Assembly (NCBI GenBank): GCA_030268105.1
Contig: BSDZ01000027.1
Coordinates: 685,001-749,000 of the forward strand
Length of the DNA stretch: 64,000 nucleotides
Direction: 5' to 3'
Source: Volvox africanus
Taxonomy: Eukaryota; Chlorophyta; Chlorophyceae; Chlamydomonadales; Volvocaceae
Shown here: in pieces, positions 34,901 to 45,544 of the stretch
How positions within the stretch are numbered: position 1 is the stretch's first letter
Layout of the letters: every line of letters begins with the position of its first letter
The notes under the pieces: model-generated
Seen by the model: only the letters and a program-made list of their open reading frames with translations
Database searches by the model: none
What the model was told of the DNA's origin: nothing
Made by a program: the position numbers and the translations under genes

Positions 34901-36720
34901 GGGGGGCGCAGGTCGGGTTGAGAGGGGGAAAGGGAGGGGGATGGGGGAAGGCGAATACACAAGACCTGGTGCTGCTGTTGATAAGCGCAAAGAGGGGAAA
35001 GGAGAGAGTGGTTTTTCGGCTCTTAAAAGCTTTGCCTCGCTATGTTCTGCCGGGTTGGGGGTCAGGAGAGAGTGGGGTCTTTTGGGGGCGTTCCAATCTA
35101 GATACTACCCATATCCAAAATTGGATCCACCAAAATCCAATCCACCTTAAATTTCACAATCTCGGATCTGAAGTTCCAAACCCTCACCCCAGTGTTCAGG
35201 CGGTACTCCTGCGCGAGCTGCAGGTCGTTCGCCCCGGCGAGCATCAGCACCTCCGTATCCTCTACCACCTGGGCTTGGCGCTGCTCCAGGGTTGTCACGA
35301 GAGGTGATCCCGCCAACCATGACAGCCTCTCGGGTCCCCACAGCAGCGGATGGAATGACTGGAAAGAGGAGGAGAGGGGGAGAGGGGGCGGGAGAGAGAG
35401 TTAAGATGAGTAAGCGAGACATGGTTTATTTATAAAGCATAAATAACCGCGGTGGTGGAAGACGGCGCGCGAGGGGGGGTTAGGTGCCAACTACGTCCTC
35501 ATCTCATCTTATATCTCATATCTCATCTCATCCTGAGTGGTGTCGATCCCAACACACTTTTTCGGGAACGTTAACCTGTGTGCGGTGTGCGGTGTGCGAC
35601 ACAGGCAATACACAGCCTTCCTTCAGCAGTTCAGTTCCCCTTGTCCCCTCCTCTCAACCTCTCTCCCCCGCATCAATTGCCATGTCGTCACTGTCTCATC
35701 CGGAGAACCCGATGACGACTCGCGGGATTGAGGGAACGGACCCGTGCGACCCTTTGTGAGGGGACTCATCCCCACGGCCCCCCTCCGTACGTGCATCCCC
35801 GGCCGTCCCGCCCCCTCAGTCCCCACTCGGCCACCCCGCAACGCGTGAGCCGTCCGGAGGGCACAGCTATCTCGTCCTGTTTCACGAGCATAACAGGACC
35901 ACGTGAATCCCACCAAACTCACCATATCCCGCGGCAGTGTATCCAGATATGGCCACCAAAAGCTTTTTGAGCCAAGAGCCTTCTCGCAAAGCAGGTGCAG
36001 AATAAGAGACTGCCACTCGTTCAGGCCCGCATCCCGTATGGCCCGGCCGCAAGCCTTGCTGGCGCGCGCAGTCTCGGGGCTAAGCAACAGTCGGCGAGGG
36101 ACACGTACGAGGATTTGACCACGCCGTACGGGCTCGCATGCAACGAGGGAGTATGCACCGCTGTGTTAGGAAGGGAAGGGGGAGGGGAGGAAAGAGGAGG
36201 GGAGGAAAGAGGAGGGGAATACGGGTTGAATGAATGCAAGGAAAAAATGGACGGGAAGGAGTTAGTGCTGTGTGTGTGAAATGTCTACGTCTTTGCGTGT
36301 GTGTTTGAGTGTGTGTATGTATGTGTGTGTGTGTGTGTGTTTGTAATAACCACCACTTTATGGCTCCCACAAGGAGGGAGAGCGGAATGGTACGTGGCAG
36401 CCCGCGGTGGCAGGCGGTCCCAGGCCGGACCCAAAAGGCCCCCTCCCCACCCCACCCCACCCTACCCCTCTCATTCCCCGATATGACTTTGGATGTAACT
36501 GGGTATGCAGGGTCCCGATGTCCCCGGCAATGTAGGGACAGGAGCCTTACTCGCTTCGCTGCACGGGCGCCAGCTGCGTTGGCAAGAAGTTGCTGTGCTC
36601 TAGGACCCAGGCCTTCAGCCGATCAGCGCGCGCATCAGAGACTGCCAAGCTTCCATTGTCCACGGGAGCTGTGCACGCGGCCCCGGCGGCTGGAGCCGCC
36701 CTAGATGGCCAAAGGGTTCC
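31928..36720 (-). CDS. SET-domain protein lysine methyltransferase, Rubisco-LSMT/SETD3-like
   Basis: Exons: ~36720-36551, 36160-35923, 35358-35188, 34889-34697, 34525-34496 (tentative), 34267-33869, 33469-33311, 33007-32800, 32120-31928; stop TAA at 31930-31928. The SET part runs from LKAWVLEHSNFLPTQLAP through SLVACEPVRRGQILVRVP, WQSLILHLLCEKALGSKSFW and LVPWADCLAHCSSA to VTLSAHRDYAVGEPVFDSHG and FLDYGM. The C-terminal half looks like an LSMT substrate-binding domain (RFPSSLERDLARLE, then ERLAVVALASQKLALRGTAQ) and ends in an acidic Glu/Gly tail. Family members methylate proteins such as Rubisco or actin; the substrate here is unknown. The usual NH pair of the SET core reads AH. The start codon and any targeting peptide lie upstream of exon 1 and were not resolved. 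A Gln/Glu/Gly-rich insert follows the SET domain. Confidence 0.8.
32299..32430. repeat. 14-bp minisatellite AGGCCAGGACCAAG, about nine copies
   Basis: Nearly identical head-to-tail copies in the intron before the last exon of the SET gene. The Leu-Val-Leu-Ala-Ser-Trp frame on the minus strand is an artefact of the 14-bp period. Confidence 0.95.
33064..33182. repeat. (CTTCCCC/CTTCCCT)n pyrimidine tract
   Basis: About 115 bp in the SET-gene intron between the exons at 33469-33311 and 33007-32800. The transcript strand is purine. Confidence 0.93.
34381..34472. repeat. (CAGA)n tract
   Basis: Interrupted CAGA/CAGG tetranucleotide repeats in a SET-gene intron, next to the tentative 30-nt exon at 34525-34496. 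Confidence 0.85.
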
Positions 36721-37419
36721 ACGTTCAGGTACGCGGCAAGTTCCTTTAAATTGTTTGCATTTAATTTTGTTTTTATGTATTTTATTTCTATAATGTGTAG
36801 CTATCTTTGGGTATAAACATGAGTAGCGCACAGCGCGCTCGGCCAGAGTTGTTGCTTCTCGCTTAAAGGAGCTATGGATTGATCCTAAGTGACCAGAAGC
36901 TAAATTCCACATCCTGGTTGCAAATAGCGTCTCTTGAAAGCTTCTGTGGGCAAAAGGTTTAAGGGTCTCAGGGTCCAAGGGTCTGGTAACTAGCGTCCGA
37001 AGCACATACACAGAACTAAATTCGTAATACAATTGTGACTAAGGAATGATGACACGAAGTACTGAAAGACCTTGCTTAGGATACCCCTCACAGGTCACAG
37101 CTGCGTTCGGAAATCCGTTAAGGCCAGGGTGTTACGGCAACTGAAAGGTAACACGATAGGTAGCTTGCCATTCTTCCGACAGCAGTAGCTTTATCGCAAC
37201 GTATTTAAACTGCCGCAAAGTGTTTAAGTTTCTTTTCCCCAGTTATCCACACTTGCTCTTGAGGATGTTTCAGCTTTGTAAGCTCCATTTAGAAAGTGGC
37301 AGGGACTGTACGGAAGCTCATTACATGATGTTTTAGGAGTCTGATCTTAGGGCTTCAGCGAGACGTGGGGGTTGTTGAAGTTGCAAGCAGTTACCTGCTT
37401 GTCCTCTGTCCAAGCCAAC
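36721..37419. promoter_or_regulatory. Divergent intergenic region, SET gene / membrane protein
   Basis: About 700 bp between a (-) and a (+) gene. It should contain both promoters and possibly a missing first exon of the SET gene. A minus-strand open frame continues from the SET exon to 37032 but turns AT- and Lys-rich, so it is more likely intron. No core promoter element was assigned. Confidence 0.4.
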
Positions 37420-40400
37420 ATGCGCCACCGACTGCGCTTTTTATTGAGATCCCAAAGCTATAGTGGATTGTCATGTTCGTATGGACTCCTCACTGTTCTT
37501 TTGGCCATGGTCGTTCAGGTACAGTTGGTTGGCTCCAAGCGCCTTTTTACTCTTCACCACCTTACTTCTCTGCTTGATCTAAGAGCGGCCACGACTTTGC
37601 TCATTTTGTTGGTTTCTTTACTGCACGTCTGGTTGTGCACTTTAGTTGCCAAACTCCAACCTCGTAATTTCAGGGCATGCCGCTCAACCGAGTCCTTTAC
37701 CATTCAATTAACCGACACGACGATCTAAAGCCTACCTAGTTCTTCTGAATTCCGGACCTTTGCTCGTGACATGCTTTGATAACTTTTAAAACCCCTCAAT
37801 TCCCTCCACCTCCATCATTCGTCCTCCTTCCAGATCCATCTTTGTCAAGGCGCCACAATGCACCCTCACCCGAACTGCGATGGGCCCTGCGATGAAACGA
37901 ACCGCATGTGTCGCTCTACCACATGCGATAAGGCCTGGGATAGCTGCATGCCGGGCACTGTGCAGGTAGGGTAGGACACAACAATGCATGATGTGTGTGT
38001 GTGTATGTGCATGAATGAGTGAGTCTGTTTTAAGTGGGAAATGAGAACTGCGACACGACTAAGGAAAATCCGTTGCGGCGAATTAGATAAGATGCGTTTG
38101 TGTGGTGAGATCAGAAGGATGGGTAATCGGTAAAGAACAAAGCAGAGAAAAGAGCTGTAACAATAAAATATCGGTAGAAAACGCAAGCGTGCCAGAGACA
38201 CACGATTACTGGACACCTCAAAATTCCAGGAAGTTTACCTCTGCTCAGTCTATTGCAGACTTGAAAGCCTTCAGCCTCTACCGCGCTCTCATTCAGAGTC
38301 TGCTCCTCGCAGTTGAATAGTTTCATTTCAGCTTTCTGAACCCCTACCCGGTCCCGCCTCACCCTACGCCATTTCGCAAAATCCTTCCTCATTTGGGTCC
38401 TTATGATTGTCCTTATGACACTCATGTGCCCGCACCCACACCCACACCCACGCTTCGACACAGAATACCTCCTGGATGGAGGCGAATACGAACAGCAATG
38501 ACTGTTATTGGACGGAATGCACTCCGGGGGGGTGTCCGGAGGGCTTCGAGCAGATTGGAAAGGAGGTGCGCTTTGTTTGTACGGGCTGGAGCGTTCGGAT
38601 CCTGAGGAGGGCCGTGTTAAGAAGGGCATGGAGGGAAGTCGTGTGGGGCCATGCACCCTCCTGCATTTACATCTGGCTCTGATGCTGCAAATTCAACAAT
38701 TCAAAATTGTGTCAGCAAGCTCCCTCTTCACTTGTCTGAGAATCATGTCGCGATTGAATCAAAGCACCAAAGCGCCAAAGCTGACTAAAGTACAAGTTAG
38801 ATCGGGGCGAAGCCGGATTGGCTTCCCCGTAAACAACCGAAGCGACCGAAAGCTATACCGACCTCAAAACTGTGCTGTACAACCTCATAAAGTACAACCT
38901 AACGCAACCGAACCCTCAACCACCCCTTCTGCAGCTCTGCTTCGACGTAAAGCAATGTCCACAACATGTAGGGGTGTGCAACAAGGAACACTGTTGTCCT
39001 TTGGAACCCCGAGTGGAGTGTTGTAAGTTGCTGCCATGCGATGTGACATATGAAGGTGAGGCTGCTGCGTGGAGCTGTCTGGGCTCTGAAATGGCAGACT
39101 CGGATGAGAATGTCGACTGAGCAGGGTGTTGGAAGAGGTGGTAGGATGGTGGAGGAGGTCCAGATTACAGAGGCCGGGGCCAGGCGAATATGTCACTGAG
39201 GGCGATAGCAGATGGTGGCGCCACAGCCGACAACTTAAAAAACACCTAACATAAAGCACCTATCAAGATACTCATTTCTAACCAATGCGACCGCTTTCTC
39301 AACCATCAGGCTGTCAGATGCCGCAGCACTCATTCAACACCTCCACCAGCGTCTTCCTTCCCCATGGCAGTACCACCATGTCTTCCTTCTATACTGCTGC
39401 TGCCGTATTTATGGGTGGCGGCACCTGTGATGACGTACGAGTGTGGGGCAGCTGCCAATGCGATGACGGCCGCATAAGGCCTGGCTGCGAGGTATAAAGA
39501 CGCACGCGCACCCCCTACGTTGCATCATTTTATTTTTCGCACATGGACAACAGCGGAGTAGTTGTTGGAATGATAGGAATGCATTTCTTGTCACACTTAT
39601 TGCATTTCTTGTCACACTTATTGCATTTCTTGTCACACTTATTGCATTTCTTGTCACACTTATTGCATTTCTTGTCACACTTATTGCATTTCTTGTCACC
39701 GTGTCGAAGTGGTGTGTCAATAAGCGCCGGTCTTTGTTCACATCTCAGGTGCTCCTCCCTTGCCCCCGGCCCGGCACCCGACCTGCTTCCACCCTCCCTC
39801 CCTCCCACCAGCGTCTACAGCGGCATCGTGCCTCGTTTATTCGACTTACCCTCCCTCCCTCCCCTCTCTCGGTCACTAATTGTGCCGTATAGCCGTGTCT
39901 CTTCAGCAGTACGAGATTTCTCGTGTACTCGCCTTCCACGGTCCCTCCCTCCCCTCTCCACACGCTTACGCGCTTACGTTGACATAGCGTTTGTTTTCCA
40001 TTTGTCCCGTCTCCCGCCGCACCGCAACCTCCTCCCGCCCCTCGCCAGTTGAGCAACTCGTCCACCTGGTATCTCCAAACGCCCGGGAATCCTTCAGAGA
40101 GCAGCACGGCCAATCCAAATGGCACCCTTCTGCCTCCAGATCTGTCCATTACTTGTGTAGCGGTGCCGGCGGAGGAGTCAGCAACGCAGGGGGGCAGCCA
40201 GCAGCGCCACCGCGAGGGGATGCCCCGCGGGGCACTGGTGGCGCTGATAATTATCGGGTGCCTGCTGTTGGCGGGATGTACCGCAGGTGTAGTGCTTTGG
40301 TGCTGTGGCCTGCTGCCCGACATGCATAATCTTCGGATCCGGGTGCGTATGTATTGTTATTATCATTGTTGTTGTCCTTGTTGTTATTATTGTTGTTGTT

Positions 40401-41532
40401 GTCATTAATTTTTTGTTTTGATGTTTTATTATTATACCTTATATAATTTGTAAAAATCTCTTTCTTATTTTATTGATGATTATAATGATGGTGATGGAGC
40501 CGTGAACGATATGGTTAATCAAGACATCACGTATGGAATGCAACGATAGATGTGACGTGTCTGCATCCCTGGCTGCCTGACCTCGGCAACTGCATGCAGA
40601 GCCTCACGTCATACGAGCCCGTTTTCACGGGGCAATCATATACGCCAAGTATGGGCGGCAGCAGCAGTAGCCGCCGACGCGCGCCGCCATCATCCTCATT
40701 CTACGAGGACATCCCCTGGACGCGATTCTGTGCCGCCGTCACGGAGGTTAGTCGCCGTGTACTGTACGGCAAGCGCTACATCGAAGAGTCAGCGAGCGCC
40801 GCGGCGGCTGCAGAACGCTACCGAACACTCAACTCTCTCGGTCGCCGCCGCCGTGGTGGCGGCGGAGGCGGGGTTGTTGCCGCTCCGGGGGACGAGGAAG
40901 AACCAGAGTCTACATGGCCCCCAGGAAAGGTGCGACCGACCCTTGGGCAAGTGGGACTCACCGTATACCCCTCCCACCGGGGGAAGGTCCTCAATGACGA
41001 CGATCTGGGAGTGGATGAAGTGTTCACTCTGGATGACCTTGGAGCCAATAGTGGTGACGCCATCATGACTGCGGCATGGCGACCCATGGGTCACCAGCTG
41101 CCCGTCAGCCGGTCTGCCACAGCTGCGGCCGCTGGCACGCTGCCGCCATTCTTCCGTGCCATTAGTGGTACTTCCGTCGCAACTGTCCAATCTCCCGCTG
41201 GTCCCTTTCGTGGGCCTTCCATCAGCAGCACCACTGGCACCGCCACCGCCACTGCTGCGGCAGCAGGGCTGAATGTAAGGTCAGCTGGCGGACGTACATG
41301 CTCCTCCACCACCGCTACACCTTCGGAGCATTCTCGGCAACGGCTGAACCAGTTTGGGCTGAGCAAAGACTTGGGAAATGACGATGATGGAAAAGTTTAT
41401 GGAGGTGGCCATGACGTCATCCATACGCGGCCGCTAGTGCTAGGTGACAGTGGCGTTGAGGAAGATGCAGTGCCACCTGATGTGGATGCGCCTTTACGCT
41501 GGCTACCCAGCCCGCAGGTCACAGGGCAGTAA
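37420..41532 (+). CDS. Secreted Cys-rich single-pass membrane protein, function unknown
   Basis: Exons 37420-37518, 37834-37965, 38464-38565, 38935-39055, 39310-39491, 40049-40342, 40600-41532 join in phase to 620 residues. Residues 1-33 form a signal peptide (YGLLTVLLAMVVQ core). The ectodomain carries about 20 cysteines in short modules: CDGPCDETNRMCRSTTCD; CYWTECTPGGC; a stretch of nine cysteines around CNKEHCC; and an EGF-like end GSCQCDDGRIRPGC. Asn-X-Ser/Thr sites include NTS, NSS and NGT. A transmembrane helix (ALVALIIIGCLLLAGC) in exon 6 precedes a cytoplasmic tail of about 330 residues rich in Ser, Ala and Gly with an Arg/Gly run. It looks like a cell-surface or matrix-contact protein. 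I recognise no named family. The exon 3 donor (GTGCGC at 38566) was chosen by phase and is the weakest splice call. Confidence 0.75.
39584..39702. repeat. 21-bp minisatellite in an intron of the membrane-protein gene
   Basis: About five and a half copies of TTGCATTTCTTGTCACACTTA between exons 39310-39491 and 40049-40342. The period is a multiple of three, which creates long open frames on both strands. Confidence 0.95.
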
Positions 41533-43094
41533 GAAGTATGGGTTGGCCATATAAAGGGCCCTGACCGCTAGGGCTTGGAACTTGGAGCTTTGAGTGGATG
41601 ATATCTCCCACTCAGTGCGTATTCATGTTGTGTCCTGTGTTGGCCCTGGCCATCGCAGTGTTGGGTTGATGATCCACCCATATGCTTTGGGGTTCTTCGG
41701 GGTTCAGGATTGAGGATGGCGATGTTCCCGCACTGACCTCGTCGCGATGTCAACGCCGGCGAAAGCTGCGGCGAGGGGGTTTGGCGGCCGCGGCAGGGGG
41801 TGATGCAGTAGAGGTGCGTAGTGCATAGAAACCTGATGGTCACAGAAATGCACGTTCGGTCCAAAAGTGCATGGGATGAGGCATGCGCTAGCAGACGAGG
41901 CAAGGCCTTCCTGTCCATCATACAGCGGGCTCATTAAACTTTCATGTGAAGGGGCCCCGGGGTCCCAGGGTCTGCTGGTCGATATTCGTGGGGACATCAG
42001 AAAGGGCGGTGTAGCGGTACAGGGCCAGCCCGTTGGCCGATTAGTTCAGATGGCCCCTGGCAGGTTGGCGGGAACTTTGAAGCTGCAGAGTTTTCCGTTG
42101 CAAAGGGTTTTGGATTTGGAAAGGGTGGGAATATGGTAAGGGCTGTGTGCATATGTTACGCTTGCCGTTGTGTTCACGCTGTATGTTGCCGCAGCTGCGG
42201 TGTTTGTGAGTGCACCATGAGACTGCGGGCAATCTAGGAAGCAGCGTATATGAGTGAATAGAAGTTGCAAGGTTACAACGTTGAAATGGGGCGTTAAGTC
42301 GTAAGATGGCTCTGAGAATTAGGGTGCCATAATGGTTTGTCATCCGGACTGCCAGCAACTTGTTTGTTAACGAGAACCGGGGTGGCAAAGGACCTGTGGG
42401 GGCGCCTTCGAGGGTAGGGGGATAGCAAGGCTCTTCCAATGTGACCTCACTGGCAGTACTCATCAGCGGTTTTAAATGCTCGGCCGGCGAAGGAAGGACC
42501 ATTGGCCCCTTTGGGAGGCCTAGTGGTGCGGCGGATGGCTTGATACACACCTAAAGGCCAGTACGTGGTCCAGTCAAGGTTGTCACATGGATAGGGGCCG
42601 CAGAGAGCAAGAGAATCTGCAAAATATCAAACGACCCCGAGAACCCTAGCAGCCTCAACAATGAGGTACGTATGCTCAATGATGTATAAACTATCCCCGG
42701 GGTTCCTTGCAACGCAGGCGCAGTGGGGTTTTGCAGCTTGCAAGCGGACATGCGGTCTGCCATACCATGGATATACAGCATGCTGACAAGGCATGGGTAT
42801 AGGGTGAGAGATCGGATGGGCTAGGTGTGTATGTTGGTGACATATGGTTGCGGGCGTTGGCCTCGGCTAGTGGCAATGGGGCCTCCATCCGGGCGTAGCT
42901 ATAGGGGGGAGTATCCCTCACTTTGGAATCAGCTGCACCCACATTGTGCAATCATGGTTTTTCCTCAATTGAACTAAACTCCGCTGTCCAAAAGCAAATC
43001 CACCAAGCATTTGCAGAAGGCGCTTGAGCAATTTGGACGCCGAAGGACGGTAATGAGATCATAGAAGCATCGCGCGCAAGGTGTGTACCCTGCT
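41533..43094. other. Unassigned region with chained minus-strand open frames
   Basis: 1.5 kb between the 3' end of the membrane-protein gene and the 3' end of the SelU gene. Minus-strand open frames (42951-42691, 42781-42551, 42550-42041, 41997-41704) follow each other with few stops and moderately proline-rich translations. I recognise no domain, and neither terminal repeats nor target-site duplications were seen. It could be a decayed element or an unrecognised gene. Confidence 0.35.
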
Positions 43095-43111
43095 TCAATT
43101 CCTCTATGGGA

Positions 43112-43116
43112 TTACA
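43112..43116 (-). promoter_or_regulatory. TGTAA poly(A) signal of the SelU gene
   Basis: TTACA on +, hence TGTAA on the SelU strand, about 380 nt after the stop. TGTAA is the standard poly(A) signal in volvocine algae. It bounds the 3' UTR in which a SECIS element must lie if the in-frame TGA is read as selenocysteine. Confidence 0.55.
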
Positions 43117-43344
43117 AAATCGTGGAGACTTGGAAACACGCGTTGCTTATTGAGTCAGGCCGGCATCATCCACAATTCAAGCCACACTGCAGACATCCAG
43201 CGAGGGTGTTGAAAAGTTGGCCCAGCTCCAAGGTCAGGAATGGGTAGTATCGGCCGCAAGCCCGCCAGCGAGGTGTGCCCCGCAATCCCCTCCATGCGGC
43301 ACACAAACCGCCACTGAGAGTGTGTTGCGAGGCCGCCAGATTCG

Positions 43345-43392
43345 AACTTGGGCGTCATGTATGACCAAAAGAGCCGCCAGCTCGACCCAATT
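43345..43392 (-). other. Structured element in the SelU 3' UTR
   Basis: On the minus strand AATTGGG (43392-43386) pairs with CCCAAGTT (43352-43345, one bulged G). Between them are a GAGC/GCTC hairpin and a GTCAT/ATGAC inverted repeat, giving a three-way-junction shape. A GTGAT lies just 5' and a CGAA just 3' of the closing stem, as in a SECIS quartet, but no apical AA loop was found. Possible atypical SECIS or a tRNA-like remnant. Confidence 0.3.
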
Positions 43393-43496
43393 AGCATCAC
43401 TATTGTTCCCTTGGACCGCCACAAATAAACAAATCTCCCTCCAAGTCCCCTAACCTATGGTCGTTCCTGAAGAGAATTGATGCCCGGCTGCGGTGG

Positions 43497-44697
43497 CTAC
43501 GGCGGCGGCAATTCACACTGCGCGTTGCAGTCCGTCGGCGTCGCTGCCATCTTGGATGCAATGTCGATCAGCTGATCTAGGTCCGCATGTGCTCCAGTAG
43601 CTTTGTCGTAATGGGTCAGCACTGTTCGGTCGCCGTCGAACATAAACAGACCACCCTGCTGAAAAGCCTGCATTCGGAACATCCAGCCATCCGATGACAT
43701 GTAAAATGATAGCAGGTCTTGCCGACGGCAGAAGTGGGCAACCATGCACGCCCATTATGCGGGTACCAGGACCATGTCTTTGCCAGAGGGTACAAGACAA
43801 CTGCAGTTTTCACAGCCTCACCTGATCGTTCTTTGGAGGCATCCACAACTGCCAACGCTTTAGGACATCTTCCAAGTCGCCGGTTCGACCCTCGTCCATG
43901 CGGCGCTTGATGGCAACAGGGGTGTCGACAGAAAAGAACGTAGCGCCCACGCTCTTCACCAGGCCCAGCGCCTCGTACAAGGCGTTCTCGGGATCCGCAA
44001 AGAGGCAATCGGCTGGAAAGTCCGTGACCTGGGGGTTGAGTAGAAGAAACGAAAAATACGATGAATTTCATTGGGTTGGGGTGTTCACAGTTGATGCTTG
44101 GGCAGGCACAGACTGTCACGACTGGGAAGCGAGGGGCCGCAACAACAAGAAGCTGTCAAGAAGGACAGCTAGATTTGAGTGTTGAGTGACCGACGCGCTG
44201 TGTTGACATAAAACACGTACCCTGACGAAATCCTTCGACCGTGCATGTGTTCCGATGGAAACCAGGAAAAGCTTGATGCCCATTTCATCAAGTCGAGGCT
44301 TCACATCACGTCGGAGCTGGATCGCCAGCTCCCTGTGTCAATCATCGTGCAGGATGTGATGCGTACGCGCCTACTGGGAGAAAAATCGTTGCTAGATCCC
44401 CGGGTGTTTCATTAATACCTTAAACCTATGAGTAAGTCCTTACCAGCAAAAAAATCAGCCGAAACTGCGCGCGAACGCCACCACAGCTCGCTCGCCAGGG
44501 CCCCAGAGTGTCGTCAAATCTACAAGCTGACCATCGCTGGACCGGTATACTTTAATACCTTTCATCCTGTTATACGCTTCAGTACTTCCACTTTTAGCTA
44601 TGCTGGGAGCGGCAGCACAGACGACTGATGAGCGGACGCCTCGAGCCACACAAATCCTTGCGGCCGCCCCAACTGGGCACCGCTGCAACATTTGCAT
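43497..44697 (-). CDS. SELU: SelU/PRXL2-type thioredoxin-fold selenoprotein
   Basis: Exons 44697-44444, 44332-44221, 44028-43822 and 43667-43497 join in phase to 248 codons. After a 40-residue Ala/Arg-rich leader that looks like an organelle transit peptide comes the peroxiredoxin-like 2 fold: LTTLWGPGERAVVAFARSFG, then TGA (codon 81), then FFCWELAIQLRRDV, KLFLVSIGT and GGLFMFDGDRTVLTHY. In the family this site is C-x-x-C or U-x-x-C, so TGA sits exactly where Sec or Cys belongs (U-F-F-C), with an in-frame Cys three codons on and a clean GTAAGG donor behind it. It is therefore read as selenocysteine, not stop. The family role is thiol-disulfide redox. A conventional gene finder would truncate the protein or skip this exon. 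The SECIS element was not positively identified. Confidence 0.85.
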
Positions 44698-45544
44698 AGT
44701 AGGTCTCCAATAGGGCAAGAAATATGTGATCTAAATATATATGTGTAACCCTGGATGTGCATTCAACCGAGCCCGGATTGGAATGGCTCTGAAACCTCTA
44801 AAACTCTACGCCGTGCAGCAGAGCCACCTTGCAGCGATCAAGCCGACCGGCTATCTGTCGTATCTGTCAGTATGCATATATGGGCTCTTTTAGTGCGTAC
44901 ATAGCTTGATTCATATCGACTGTACCCTGGCAAGGTTACAGCCTCGAAAGAACTGGCGTTACCTACGAAGGACAGGGCCGCCGGAGCTCCCAACGGTGTG
45001 CCAACCGGATTGCTGGCGCACATAGGTTTTGAGGCAGTAGCATTCGCGTGCAATCTACCACGTATCGCTCATACTCCCTCAACTCCAACACCACAAAACC
45101 CAGCCACAGGCGCAGCGCAGGGCTCGATGTCCGCATCCCTTCCCCCTCTGCAATGAATGCACCCTACTACCTGCGCCGTCTTCCGGACCTTCCATGCCCT
45201 CGGCCTTCCCCGCTGCCGCCCCGAGTGAGCACAACCTTGGAGCTCCGGACAGTGACACATAACACACCGTCGACCCAGTAAGTAAAGCCTGCCGGAAAAC
45301 CTGCTGCCCAGAAGTCTAACTGCACCTGCTTCGTTCTGCGTTCTGTCCACTGCGGGGAATTTATATAAGCCCCTTGCTGAGACTTGAACCGCGTACACAA
45401 AGTTGACGATATGGGTTTTGGCGAGCGGCGGCGGCCGGATAAATGCTGTACCCCGGGTGACCCCTGCTTCCCCTGTGCGTTGGTGAATCAATACCCTGTA
45501 ACCAAGTCGCGTTCCTCAACGCCCAGCTCCGCCTGGGACCTCAA
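44698..45544. other. Intergenic region, UFD1 3' end / SelU promoter
   Basis: 850 bp upstream of the SelU start and downstream of the UFD1 stop, both genes on -. TGTAA on the minus strand at 44940-44936 is a candidate UFD1 poly(A) signal. A minus-strand open frame at 45491-45069 has no recognisable domain and is probably 3' UTR. Confidence 0.45.

Noticed and set aside
39530..39808. Cys/Lys/Asn repeat protein on the minus strand (CNKCDKK units)
   Set aside because: Translation of the 21-bp intronic minisatellite, with no start or splice context of its own.
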